Part shown: piece by piece, positions 47,946 to 60,300 of the stretch | Layout: each line of letters begins with the position of its first letter | Position numbering within the stretch: the stretch's first letter is position 1 | From: Rhodamnia argentea | Taxonomy: Eukaryota > Streptophyta > Magnoliopsida > Myrtales > Myrtaceae | Direction: 5' to 3' | NCBI RefSeq assembly: GCF_020921035.1 | Contig: NC_063152.1 | Location: 7,454,001-7,518,000 of the forward strand | Length of the DNA: 64,000 nucleotides | Made by a program: the position numbers and the translations under genes | The notes under the pieces: generated by a model | Seen by the model: the letters and a program-made list of their open reading frames with translations, nothing else | What the model was told of the DNA's origin: nothing | Database searches by the model: none

Positions 47946-48559
47946 ACTCACTCGATTTTTTTAAAAAAAATAAAGCTAAACGTTTGCCTAGTTCAGCACC
48001 ACATCTTTAGAAACATTTATACACTTTAATAGTCCTTTGAGCACACTTTTGCACATTTATATGACAGAGTGTATCTTGATCTTGTTACGGATGTGTACGT
48101 AGTGCAATAAACTTCTCGTATTTGGGTTTTTAAGATATGTTACGTCCGATAAATTTATTATGTTCAATCAAGCGAAATTTGACACAGCGTAATCACTTAG
48201 TGTCACGGTTACGTAACGGTGGCACTAAAACTTACTTTTAGGAGACATCATCCCACACTTCCTTACGTAGTCCACGCAATCGCGTCAGCCTCTCTTCACT
48301 CTCTCTCACTCACTCTCTCTCTCTCTCTCTGGCGTTTAAGTCATCAAAGGGAAGAAGAACTGGCGGTACAAAATTGTCGTAAGGAAGAAGAAGAAGACAA
48401 GAAAAGACGGGAAAAGGGAAAAAGCAAAGGGAAGAAAACAGACCTTCGGTTCTCCTAAATTGAGGTAAATGGGAATTGGGATGCCCATTTGGAATTTTTG
48501 TGAAATAGAAAAACAATTTGAAGTAAATGTTCCATTAACATATCAATTTGAAATTTATA

Positions 48560-48890
48560 ATGGAACTAACTCTTGCAGTAACATCCGCCATGGTTTTGCT
48601 TGGCGGACCAAGTCAGCGGAGAAAAGGAGGTCGGTGGCGGTTGAACACGCAGGTCTTGAGAGCGTCTTCGATGAGCAAGGAGGCGGGGAAATGTCCGCAA
48701 ACTAGGGCATTAGGTAAAGGCACAAATGAAGTCGTCGGGGGTTTCTTCGCTTCGTTTCGAAGTCAGAGGAGGAGATTGATTTCATTCTGTGCATTTTGGT
48801 CGTCGGCCGCAGAATTTGCTTTGGATCACTCCGTGCGTGGGGAAAGCTCTAGGCCATGGATATCATCCACTTCCAGGGTTTTTTCTTGAA
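48560..48890 (-). pseudogene. FbR5: F-box gene 5' remnant
   Basis: The minus strand reads CALPNALVCGHFPASLLIED then ALKTCVFN, a damaged F-box (compare ALPDALI..IF, EDAVKT-VLSKR), followed by a stop. The N-terminal leader around 48860-48800 matches FbR1 and FbR4. Sequence continuing to 49020 matches DNA upstream of FbR4. Confidence 0.6.
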
Positions 48891-49298
48891 TTTTGCCACC
48901 AAAAGAGCTTTGAAGTTGGAGGTTTTGTACTCGGATGGCGAGCAAGCAACTAAAAGACCGGATCTATTTAGACGATAAGCTTGTTTCATTTGATGAAGAG
49001 ACCTTTGCAATAAGACTACTTTCGCAGAGGAAAATGAACCTCATGGACACAGACACTGATTAGAATAAAAAGTCTTAAGCAATCTCAAATCTTAGCGACG
49101 GATGTTTTGATTTTCAAAAGGTTGAACTTATGGTCTAGTTCTGCTGGCAAACCCTTTTGCCGGGGAAAAAAAAATTCCCCTCGAGGCTCAAACCCAATTA
49201 AGCCACAAAAAAAAAAAAAAAGATAGTACTTCTAGTTTGTGTTATTGAAAGCAAACGCGAACCTCTTCCAACAATGCAGATATCACTAAGTTTTTTTG

Positions 49299-50140
49299 GG
49301 CCTAATACCCAAAAAAAAAAACTCCAATTTTATCATTTGTGATAATTATATCAAAAAAAAAAATTTCTCTCGTAAAAAACTTCAACTTTTACATTTGTCT
49401 CAATTCTATCCCAAACTTTTACTTTTGTCTCAATTCTTCCAGTCTAGTACTAAAAAAAAAAAAAGCTTACCTTTAACATATGTCCCAATTATATGCAAAA
49501 CTCTTTTTTTTGTCTCATCAAAAATCTCCAACTGTTACTTTTATCCCAATTATACCACCGTTACCCTTCCGTTCATAATCGCTATTAGTTAATCTTACGT
49601 GGTATTTTCACGTTGTTAATGAATTACACCTCAAAAAAGCTGATATGAAAAAACCTCTATACTTATCTTCTATTGTTTGCTTCCTCTACATATTACCAGG
49701 AGATATAGAGTCATTCATCACGGCACGTCGCGTATTTTCTTCGGCACTTAATAGCCCAAAAAATGGCTAGATATAGAGATATTTGGACTAACGATCTAAA
49801 ATCTTGTCATCCTTGAAATCTACTATTTCTAAATTTCAAAGATTCATTGGTAAGTTCGGTGAGAAAACTCGAAGCGCGTATGATTAATTAACGGTAATTA
49901 TGGACGGAAGGCCGACGGTAGTAGAATTGGGATAAAAGTAAAAGTAAAAGTTTTTTTATGAGACAAAAAAAAAAGTTTTGGATATAACTGGGACAAATGT
50001 TAAAGTTAGGAATTTTTTTGGGTATTAAATAGGTAGAATTGGGACAAAAGTAAAAGTTGAGATTTTTTATAAGACAAAAAAGTTTTGGATATAATTGTCA
50101 CAAATGCTAAAATTAGAGGGTTTTTTTTTAATATTAGGCC
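49299..50140. mobile_element. Long palindromic MITE-like element, 842 bp
   Basis: Starts ggcctaatacccaaaaaaa and ends tttttttttaatattaggcc. The arms repeat 'caattttatcatttgtgataattatatc' / 'ggatataattgtcacaaatgctaaaatt' in inverted form, with further degenerate repeats ('aaaagtaaaagt') inside. No coding capacity. Confidence 0.7.
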
Positions 50141-51837
50141 ATAAATTTTCTGTTCTTCCTCAAGAAGTGCAAATTAGGTACATGTTAAAGATCTAAGGGA
50201 AAATTAATTTTAAAAAAAAAAGGACCTAAGGGAAAATTTCAAATAAGTACCCGAAATATCATCATTTTTTTGAATAAGGGTATGAATTTGGTCTTGTTTT
50301 AAATAAGAACTTGATGTGATTTCATTGTTTCAAAGAAGGGCCGACCTAAATGCATTTTGGTCATTTATCTCAAAACCTAATACTGTCACAGCTCATGTAA
50401 CTTCGTGGTTAAAAGAGTGTAATCTTGATGGGCTTTGCTACACCCATGATGCTCTCGTGACGCAAACCCCAAAATCCATCTTCATCATTTTTATAATCTT
50501 TGGGTGAGAGTTGGCGTGGTACAGTAAGGAAGGCAAGGCATGGTGTGAGAAGAGAGCTAGACGTCAAATCCCCGGGGACAAACCATGTCTGCGAGGATGG
50601 CGGCAAGGTACAGCAGCATCGTGAAGATGAACCCGTGCGTGCAGTGGCCGTGAGGAGAGATCTTGACGTTGAAGCTTTTCCTGGACGACGTGCTCGCTGT
50701 TTATCTCTATTTTATCTAATGGGGAGGGCCTGTACTGTACCTGTCCAAGAGAGAGACGAGAGTAATAAGATGATGGCGGAGACTAGAATTATCAAAATAG
50801 GCCGCGGACCCATTTCTTAATCATAATTGAGAGGCCGAGTCATCATATGGATTAGTTATGTTTAGTGAGGTTATAAATATGTTTAGAATGGCAAAGCCCA
50901 AAAATATATAAGTGTTAAATGGGTTCGCAGTTTTATCCCAAACCCAACTCACGTTGGGGAATCTCTCTTCACCCTCTATTAGAAAATAATGAGTGCTTGG
51001 GACTGTTGTTCCAAGTTTAGAAAAGTCTTGGTGGACTCACAAGATGGGCACGACTTCACTTTTATTAAAAATATCAAGAGGATTTCATTTCTTCCGGTTA
51101 ATTTTTTTTTATTAAATTTGTAAGTTGCGTCTGTTAATTATTGGAACATATGCTTCCATGGTTTCATTTGGCATTTTTATTTTGACGTGACATGATACGA
51201 AATGCGATACTTAATTTCTCAAAAAAGTATAGAATTCCGACACGTTGGGATACGTTGTATGTTAAATATGTGTTTGTATATTTACAAGGTCCATTATCAT
51301 GTATCATAAAAATATCAACAATGAGTTTCTTCTTCTTGATTTTTTTTTTGTGCCTCGATATATAACTTAAGTATATATATTTTTGATAATTTATATTTTG
51401 ATACCTGAAATTGCATAAAATTGACCCTGTGTGTGTTGATGCAAACGTGTAGCTGGCGTGTCCGGAGCGCCGATCAGGTACTTGTCGCATGTCGGAGAGT
51501 GTCGGACGCGCGCAGAGGTCTCGGGCGATTGTCGGTGCTTTCTAGCCAGCAACAACCATATAGACGCAAAATTTTTATCCACTGTTGTAGATTGGTCGTA
51601 ACAGTAATATTTCATAGCTTTTTGGGAATTATTAGTTCATACTATTTAGACATGTCTCCATCTTCATCCAAAGTTCAGAACGCGCGTTTTCCCTTTTTAA
51701 ATTTTGAAGAAAATCCCGAAGATTTTATGGGGATTTTAGTCTCTGTACTGATCAGAAGTAGCACTTATGTAGTCGTCTCTTGTCGTTTTGCCAAACCCTA
51801 AACGCTTCATTGTCGTGGCGCAGCCAGCAGCAAAAGC
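50141..51837. other. Spacer with one unrecognised GC-rich patch
   Basis: 50480-50830 is GC-richer. On the minus strand 50640-50570 reads THGFIFTMLLYLAAILADMV, a hydrophobic stretch like a membrane segment, but I cannot assign it to a family or find flanking exons. The remainder, 50840-51700, is AT-rich without a supported gene. 51780-51855 is the FBX9 leader. Confidence 0.4.
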
Positions 51838-51855
51838 TTGACGAATCCTCCATAC

Positions 51856-52260
51856 ATGGACAGGATCGAACTGCCACGTCCTTCTTCTGATCAAGATGAA
51901 ACCCGAGAGCCAATGGATTACATCAGCCAATTGCCTGACGCCATCATCCTTCATATCTTCTCCTTCTTGACCACAACAGAATCCATCAAAACCAGTGTCT
52001 TGTCCAAGCGTTGGCGTTCCACTTGGACCTCTAATCCATATGTTACTTTCTCTTTACCGGTCGACAAAAGGCCGAAACGGAACTCCAGGAACTTCATACA
52101 TTTCACAGAAGCTTTCACAGACACGGTACTGTCATTCTGGACCACAATTAAGGTAAAAAGGTTGCTCTTTGACGTTCCTTTCCATGCCTCGATGCAGTCG
52201 AGCATTGATAGGTTGCTCCAATTTGCTGTCCGGCACATTGGAGCATTGATGACTAACTAG
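51856..52260 (+). pseudogene. FBX9: F-box gene truncated by interspersed repeat R
   Basis: ATG at 51856, then DYISQLPDAIILHIFSFL, SVLSKRWRSTWT and KVKRLLFDV, ending after LLQFAVRH where FBX10 continues with DLEEVTPRKD. Here the sequence breaks into repeat R and stops at TAG 52258. 134 residues remain: a complete F-box and the start of the LRR region. A short F-box-only protein could still bind Skp1, but the abrupt repeat junction suggests a dead fragment. Closest relative in the window is FBX10. Confidence 0.7.
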
Positions 52261-52261
52261 A

Positions 52262-52530
52262 GGTTCTATGTTCTTCACTCTCTTTCGTCCATCCCCTCCA
52301 CCATAGCCGTTGCTACACTTGCCACTCGCCCACCTCCGCATCCGACCATACCCCGAGTCGCGTCACCTTCAAATTAAGGCTGGCAATTTTCGACATGATA
52401 TGTCTACACGATACAAAAGTAAGCATGTTCTGTTGAAGTTTAATAAATTTCATGTCATGAATGGGACAACCGGTTTAGTTACTAATAATGAACATGTTGT
52501 TCAAGGACTGAGCCTCTCTATGTTGTTATC
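52262..52530. repeat. Interspersed repeat R, copy 2
   Basis: 52300-52470 matches 20804-20970. Its left edge coincides with the loss of FBX9 homology. Confidence 0.55.
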
Positions 52531-53699
52531 ATATTCTTAGATACCTTTAATTAAACAAGTTAACATTTACGTGAAGAACAGGAAATATGGGAAAAGATAG
52601 AAAGCGAAGGGAAGCTCGCATAGTTTTGGTATTCCATTCGTGCACTAATCACCATTGAGAAGTCGTGATAAAATTAGCTCAAGACAGTAACCAAACGATT
52701 GATGGACATGTAAATCAAATATATGCTATCTTTGTATTAGATGCACCTAATCTTAACATTCACTAATGAACTGCCATAAAGCCCTAAATGCCATGTGTGC
52801 TATGCTATAATGAATTAAGTATGTGCAATGGCAGGAAATTAACCCCTAAAGCTAATGAAATTATATGTCATGAATGCTATGACATGAGATAGAATTAAGA
52901 AGGGATTAATCTTATGATTCAAGTAATATGAGATTTTTTTTTTGTATTTTTCTTCTCTATGAAAACAGCAAATTATTCTATTGGAATCCACAAGTCACCT
53001 AATGAACTTGCCATTAAGTGAGTAATAATTTAATGATGCAACAGCAATTAAATTTTTTCGTCCGTTCTTTCATGACACATGAGACGCAATTTGAAAACGC
53101 TGTCTATACGGAATGCTTATAGCATGTTAATCCTAAGACACGTTACCCTCTAATGACATGCCAAAATTGATAAACACTAGTGATGTTGAAGAATTCGAGT
53201 TATCTTTTACAGGAAAATTGTGATGTTATATAATCCCACAAGAACAAAGCACGGTCGCTGCGGAGATGAGTTTTTACTTCAAAAACAAAAAAGCCCAACA
53301 AGTTTTTATCTTCATGCAACAATTCGCGAGCCAACACGCAAGATTCTCAAGTTTCACAATCCAAAGTCCATTCGCCTTTTATGTTATGCTATCTTTGTGT
53401 TCCTCTGCTAACAGAATTTTCTTCGTAAAATAACTTTTTTTAGGTTATTTTCGGCATAAGAACATAAAAGTGTCAAAAGTTTCGTGAGACGCTCATGTTG
53501 ATATCAAAAGTATTTTTCGGATCACTTGAGTGCCACTTGAAAAAATGATCAGTTAAATGCCAACTCCAATTTGGGTTGCTGAAAATATGAAGTGGCCATA
53601 TTTTATTATACATGGCTTCCCGGCAATGCCTAGTCAACATACGTGCCCATAAATGATGTTATCTACACGTTTTTTCCCCAAATATAGACCTTTCTTTTT
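52531..53699. other. Intergenic, no gene seen
   Basis: AT-rich, short frames only, without recognisable domains, splice structure or repeats. Confidence 0.5.
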
Positions 53700-54929
53700 C
53701 TCTTTCTTTCTACCTAATCACCATTTATTCTAGTTTCTTCAAAAAAATTCAAGTTGATTTCATCAATTAGTTATCGATTATTGATTTGGTATCTATCTTT
53801 TTTTTCTATTCGATCCTATTTCCTATCCTTTTTTAAACACCCTGCCTTATCCTTAAATTTTTTTCGTTTATACTTTTCCTAATTTTGTGGCTGAAAATTT
53901 TTTTATTAGAATATTTCTCTTTCTAGTAATTCATGCAAGTGTAACTAAAAAAATAATCTTATTGCGAAAACAAATTCGAAGATCTCGACGTCGAAAAAGA
54001 GCTGGAGCACCACAACTAAAATTTCTGCTTAGAGAAACAAGTATTAAGCGATCGACTTACGCTGTGCACTAACCTGCTCGATATTTTTTCTTATTTTTTT
54101 TTCCTAAAATACATGTTCATAAAAAATTTAGAATAGAAAATTTCTAATTTTGGCTCAGTTAGCTCAACCCTCTTTTTGAGTTAGGGAGAGAGCGAGAGCC
54201 CCCGAGCCTTTGATTCGCGAAATGAATGAGCAGGGGCGTAAATAATAATCTTATGAAGGTAAACTAAGCTTAGAACAAATACGGGAAAGATTACTTCTAG
54301 TTGTTTCACAAGATGATCTAAGAATAACATCGGCAAGCTCGAAACTCTTTTTAATCAGTTTTGATTTCATGATGATTAAATCCTAATATCATAGTAGTGT
54401 AATACAGATCAAACAAGCTGATAGATAGGAAAGTCAAATATTTCATCTCCCATAGGCAAGGTCAAGATTGAAGAATGCCATGCTTGGAATTGACAATTTA
54501 TTTTATACAGGAATTGACAATTTATTTTATACACGATGTCATTTTTATGGTTTATTTCAACTAAATGCAAACGTAACATTGACAACTTACAAAGTTGGGT
54601 CGGCAAAATCAAATCTGACAACACTTCTATAAGGATTTCGAATGAATACAAGTAACCAAAATATCTCGAATGTAGTAACCAGTAGAGGTAATTAAAAAAA
54701 AAGAAAAATAAAAATAAATCATCGTACTCCAAATATGCCAACAATTTTTTTAACGAGCACAACCACACAAGTGATGAACTATTAACAGTTTTTGCAGCAA
54801 ATTGTTGTTTGCCAAGTATAATAAGAATCGCATTAATGAATTGGGATAATTAACATCTTGATCATTTAAGTCTAACAACAGAGTTATAATAGGCTTGAAA
54901 AGAACTAGCAAAACTCGATTTATTCGCAA

Positions 54930-56290
54930 TTCGTGTCGTGTGGGCAATTCGGCCTGCATAATCAACTCTCCAGCACTAGTGCATCCTCTTAATCGGGGCG
55001 AGTAGATGTTTTGCCTACAGCTATTAGCTACAAATCCGATGATGTCATCTCTCTTGAGATGTTTCACCAAACATTCAAAGTTCCCGTTCCATGATCATAA
55101 AAAATTTTCTTCGTCAAAGTTAAAATGTTCTTTAGATTCTTCATCAAGCTCAATCTGCACATAGATAGCTTATTTAAGAACCTTACTTCACATTAGATGC
55201 GGATCCACAGGAAAAATACAGCATCGGCTCGCTAAAATTTCAAATGAGCAACTTCCATTTGTCCATTGCGGATGCTAGTTAGGATGTGTTTGATTGGGGA
55301 AAAACTCCATGAAAAACAAAATAAGTTTCCGTGAAATCATTTTCCTAGAAATTGGTTATTTTTCATATATTTGGTGATATGTGACCAAAAATGGTTTCTC
55401 GTATTTGAATCTCATTTGATAAATTATTTCAATTTCATGTTAAAAAAAATCAAAATTTGAAAGTATTTTTATATTTTCCTTTTGTTTTCTTTCTCCCTCC
55501 ATCTCTACCGGCCAATAGCGACCACGGGCGAGCTCGAACTTGTGGGATCTGGCGAGCCTTGAGCTTGCCGGCCCATGTCTGTAATCGGTCGTCGGTTGTT
55601 GCCGAGGCAAGCCGACCGGCAGAGGAAGAAGAAAAAGAAAAAGAGAAAAAAATAAAAATATTTAAAAAATAAAAAGTAGGAAAATATATAAATAAAATAG
55701 AAAATAGAATATTAAAAAAATTCGAGATGAATAATTTCGGAAAGTGTTTTTCATTGACTAAGTCACTTTTAGAGAACCAAACGAGCGAAGTTCGGTAAAT
55801 AAATTCTCGGAAAACACTTTCACTGAAAGGAACAAACCCTGGTTTTGTTTTAATTTAAGCTCTCAAACTCTTCTACACGTATAAAACATGTTCTCTTTCT
55901 TGGTGCTCATTGCCAAACTCTAAGTTCAAGATCCGAACGCAACATGGCAGCAAAAGAATCTCCAGTACAATACTGCACCTACTTTAAGACACGAACTCAA
56001 ACAGCTTAGTGTTGTCCTTGCACAAATGTTAAGTAGACTGACGGAGTTTCGGACAATTTTCTGCACTTAAGAGAAATTTATGCTGAGGCCGATGAGTACC
56101 CACTTCTTCGTACTTAATGAATCTATTATAATGTTCTTCAGGCCCCAACACCTGCGCAACTCAAGGGGCTCTAAAACAAGACTTCCCCTGAAGATTCGCC
56201 CAAGGAAATCATCACTCAACTCTGTATATTCGATCGAGAAGACCTTAAGATTGAGCTGGGTATGTTGACCGGCATTGACTTGGGCTTCCT
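54930..56290 (-). pseudogene. FBX8: F-box/LRR/FBD remnant
   Basis: An exon-1 LRR piece at about 56262-56080 (KVFSIEYTELSDDFLGRIFR, GLKNIIIDS) is joined to intron-2-like DNA (56070-55845), skipping the end of exon 1, intron 1 and exon 2. The FBD exon piece at 55235-54930 keeps HLKR...IIGFVANS with frame loss. A transposon at 55282-55840 sits in the intron. Confidence 0.7.
55282..55840. mobile_element. Non-autonomous DNA element inserted in FBX8 intron 2
   Basis: The paralogous intron reads 'gctagttagttttacttt' (26752 region, 18730 region); here 'gctagtta' is followed by 560 bp of foreign DNA before 'gttttgttttaattt'. Ends contain 'tttgattggggaaaaactcc...' and '...ggaaaacactttcactgaaagg', a loose inverted pair. 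The core (55500-55640) is GC-rich. Confidence 0.65.
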
Positions 56291-56349
56291 TTCGGTGATC
56301 TCCCAAAGCAAAGGTGTCGAGCTTCTGCTGCGTGCTCCCAACATACAAT

Positions 56350-57300
56350 GCGTGTCCACTTTCGAGAAAAAGTTATCGTGTGAATCATGCATCAATGGAC
56401 AATATGATTAAATATCAATTGTTCAATACATAGGCAATATCAGCCATTGATTTAAAAATCATCCATCGCCAGTCACTAAATAGCCCACGATAATTTGTTA
56501 TATAAAGCATTGCAACACTGAAGAAGAGTCCTGTTTCGCCGGAAATATCCGTGACGAAAGAGCTTTCACCGAATGTGTAGAGCCTTCAAATTTGAAGATT
56601 AAACGGGTTCTTGTGGCGATTTCTGACAAAAAGTAAAGTAAATAAATAAACGATAAATTGTGCAATAAAGATAAATGCATATAAAATAAATTTCAAGTAA
56701 GATAAAATGCAGACCAAAACGATAAGTGTTATTGATTATTGGATGATTGAAGGTCTCCTACAAAGAGTTGTCTTTGACTATGTATACCATAGTGCAAACT
56801 ATAACCATCGACTGCGGCTACTTACGTACGTCCTATCCCTAAATTCTCGAATTGGCTTCGGTAACTGCTCTTCTTATCTTTTAGACGATTTGAAGTATTG
56901 ACTCATCTGCTCCACTCGTGTGTCGATGTGACGTACCGATCCTGACTTTCTGCTTAACCAAGCATCGATTTGCCATGCCATTGGCCACCAATGTGTGTTT
57001 CCCTGTGGGCCTTTAGACAGCGCATTGCTCTTGTGGGCGCTCCGACTGTCCGAAGCCCATGCTGACTTTTGGTGTTAACGGGTTCGGTCTGATCTGGTTT
57101 GAATATTTTCGACACCCTAGCATTGGCTTTGGAGCTCATGTTGCGCGAAAAATCATTGTACTGATTCCTTTTGAAATATTCATACGGGAAAAAGTTTAAG
57201 GGGGGCACTACATGGAGCTCATATTGCGCGACAATAGCTGGACATTTGAAAAAAAAACCGTGATGCAAATCCTTTAACCTAAGCGATATCTATATATAGT
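56350..57300. other. Intergenic, no gene seen
   Basis: No recognisable coding or structural feature. A plus-strand leader for FBX10 probably occupies about 57290-57380 ('cctaaacgcttcat' is shared with the FBX9 leader at about 51796-51810). Confidence 0.5.
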
Positions 57301-57380
57301 TCTCTCCTTTCGTTTTGCCAACCTAAACGCTTCATCGTAGTCGGCAGCTAAAGGCAAAAAGCTCGAAGAATCCTCCAGAC

Positions 57381-60300
57381 GTGGCGATAATAGAATTCTC
57401 CGCCAATCCATCTTGCCTACCGAAACGTCCACGATCATCTCCTCCTTTGGGTAGAGATGAAACCCGAAACTCAGTGGATTACATCAGCCAATTGCCGGAC
57501 GCCATCATCCTCCATATCTTCGCCTTCTTGTCGTCAGAAGACGCCGTCAGAACTAGTGTCTTGTCCAAGCGATGGCGTTCCACTTGGACCGCTAATCCAC
57601 ATATATCTTTCTCTATGCCCAGCCGCCATCACCGCCATAGTAGCATGATGTTGGAGCGTTTCATGGCTTTCATGGATGCCGTGCTATTGCGCTGCACCGC
57701 AATTAAGGTGAAAAGCTTCATCTTTGCTGTTGATCGGGGGCTCGACTCTGCTGTTGCGCCAACCATTGATAGGTGGCTCGACTTTGCTATTAGGCACGAC
57801 CTCGAAGAGGTGACCCCGCGTAAGGATAGCATTTATGCGTTGCCGCAGTTCTTTTTTCGCTGCACTACGCTGGTGAGTTCTCACTTGTCCCGTTGCCGTT
57901 TTTCGAAGATTGCTACTGTGAATTGGTCGTCGCTGAAGAGATTGCACATTGAAGATGCGGAGTTGGAGGATAACACCATGATGCAAGTTTTGAGGGGCAG
58001 CCCTGCTCTAGAGTTCCTTCACTTGGATTACTGCGTGGGCTTCAATCGCATTATAGTCGAATCAAGATGTTTGAGAGAGCTGGTGATCGATTGTCACAGA
58101 TTTCATCATGCTCAAGTTCCGATTTTGAAAATTTCAGCTCCTCATCTTCTCAAATTGCTTCTATTGGGCGATTATTGTGAGACAGATTTTGAGGGAGAGT
58201 TAGGAGAGTTCAAACTAGATGAAGTATCTTCTTTGGTTGGAGCCGAGTTAAATTTCGAAATACAAATTTTCGAAAACGATAAGGCTAAGGTTTGTGTGGA
58301 TATTGTCAAGGGGCTTCTCGAGAGACTGCATCATGTAACGACATTGTAGATAGGGAGCTGGTGCCTTCAGGTGCAAGCCTATTTAATTAATCTTGAATCC
58401 CGTCGGTTCTAGTTCAAGTTGCGGAGACACATTACCGTGCCATTTCCTTAGGTCTGATTGTGTTAATTTTAGTTGGCTTGATGATACCATGCTCATAAAT
58501 TGTTAGTTTAATTATCTTATAGAAATTCATTGAAACTTTTGGCGGATGAGTTTTTTTTTTTTTTCTAATAGACTAATACACATCTTAACCTAATATCGCC
58601 ATTATGGATCCAACAATACATTCAAACTTTGATAAGACTCATTATGAATCCAAATATACAGTCAAACTTTGATAAGACTAAAATCTGATGTGCTATAAAA
58701 AGATTTTTCATGAGAAGATCTACTGGTTGTTTGCTCATTTCTTTGATCCGTCAGCTATTGTGAGAGATCGCTAATGTGCATGTCTTATGAATGAACTTCT
58801 TTAGGGCTTGAAGAAGTGAAAGTGATTAGTTTCTGCTTCTTCCACCACAATTGACATGCTTAGGTGCTATCGATAATGGAGGCGAGAGAAGTGTTTCTTC
58901 CATCCTTAGAATGTCGGCATCTGATGTTCCACGTCGCAGCGGACCATTTTGGAGTTCATAGTATAGTGAAGATACTCGAAAGTTCCCCACACTTGGAGAA
59001 GTTATTCTTACAAATGACTTGCACACCTGGCTCTGAATATCCAGTAAACAACTTGTCACGCCCCGACTCAAGAGTACGTGGCATCCCTACCAAATCGTCT
59101 AAGGTCATAAAGGATAACGTCTTAGGTACGCTATCGACCTATGATACCATAATACACAATTGGAAACGTATACAATCCCATTCTAACAAATATGATAAGG
59201 ATATCAAGTAGGAACATCCATAACAGTCAAATACCAAAATACAATTGTCGATACCATATCAAAAGTAGATGGTAATTAATCCTACTGAGCTACTGTCATA
59301 TACAACCCCATTTTTCGGGGCGGCTATCTATGATTAACAAAAGGATAAGGGGTCAGGCAGGGTTAACATCACTTCTATTCCCAAAAGAAGCTACATCACC
59401 ATGGCCTTCAGCCTCAACTCCAAAAAAAAAAAAAAAGAAAGACCCTAAACTCCATCATTTCGAACCTGAAAAAGGTTAACAACGACGGGGTGAGATAGAT
59501 CTCAGTAAGTCAACGCCTAAGCCCCACTAAGGCATTGATTCGTCCGGAACATCTTATTGATCAATCACAGACCATGGAATACATGTATGACAACCACAAG
59601 CAACTTACCCGACAGGAAATCATGCATAATGCAACATCGATGTAGTGTATGATCGTGCCAATTCGACTCAATAGTCAAATTCTCAAATATCCATAATGCA
59701 GCTCAACATCGGTTAGACATTGGACACCACACAAGTTCAGTTATTAACGATGATTTTGCGTGATCAAGGCAAATAGATCCATACAACACAATGCTGGAAT
59801 CTATTAGTACGATTCAAGCAATACAATGCTATGGTCGTCATCCGGTAACCCAAGCGTCGTCCCATAACCTCTTGGCGATGGCAACTACAAGTGGTAATGC
59901 AATACCTCAAGTAGGTATTCCATTATGGAGCATCGGTCCATCACAAGCTGCGACCGACATCCGACGATCCATGATGCAACACAGAAAGTCGGGCAACCGA
60001 CAAGTCATGAGGTTCATGCTATAGGCACGATACGAACTCGACAGGCCACACATCATCATCCCATCATATGACCAATCAACTCATCTAGCAACCATCTCCC
60101 TTTTAGCTTTGAATTTAGCCGGATGCTCACACAATTATGCTCAAAGACTTGGCTCTTGCCATTTTCATGCTCAATGCATTTTGGGACATTCAAGGTCATA
60201 TGAATGCATAGTGCCAATTAAAAGGTCCAGCTAACCAAATAGAGTCAATACAACTCAAACGAGCATCCAATCGATTCTCAATCGTTCATAGCACATAATT

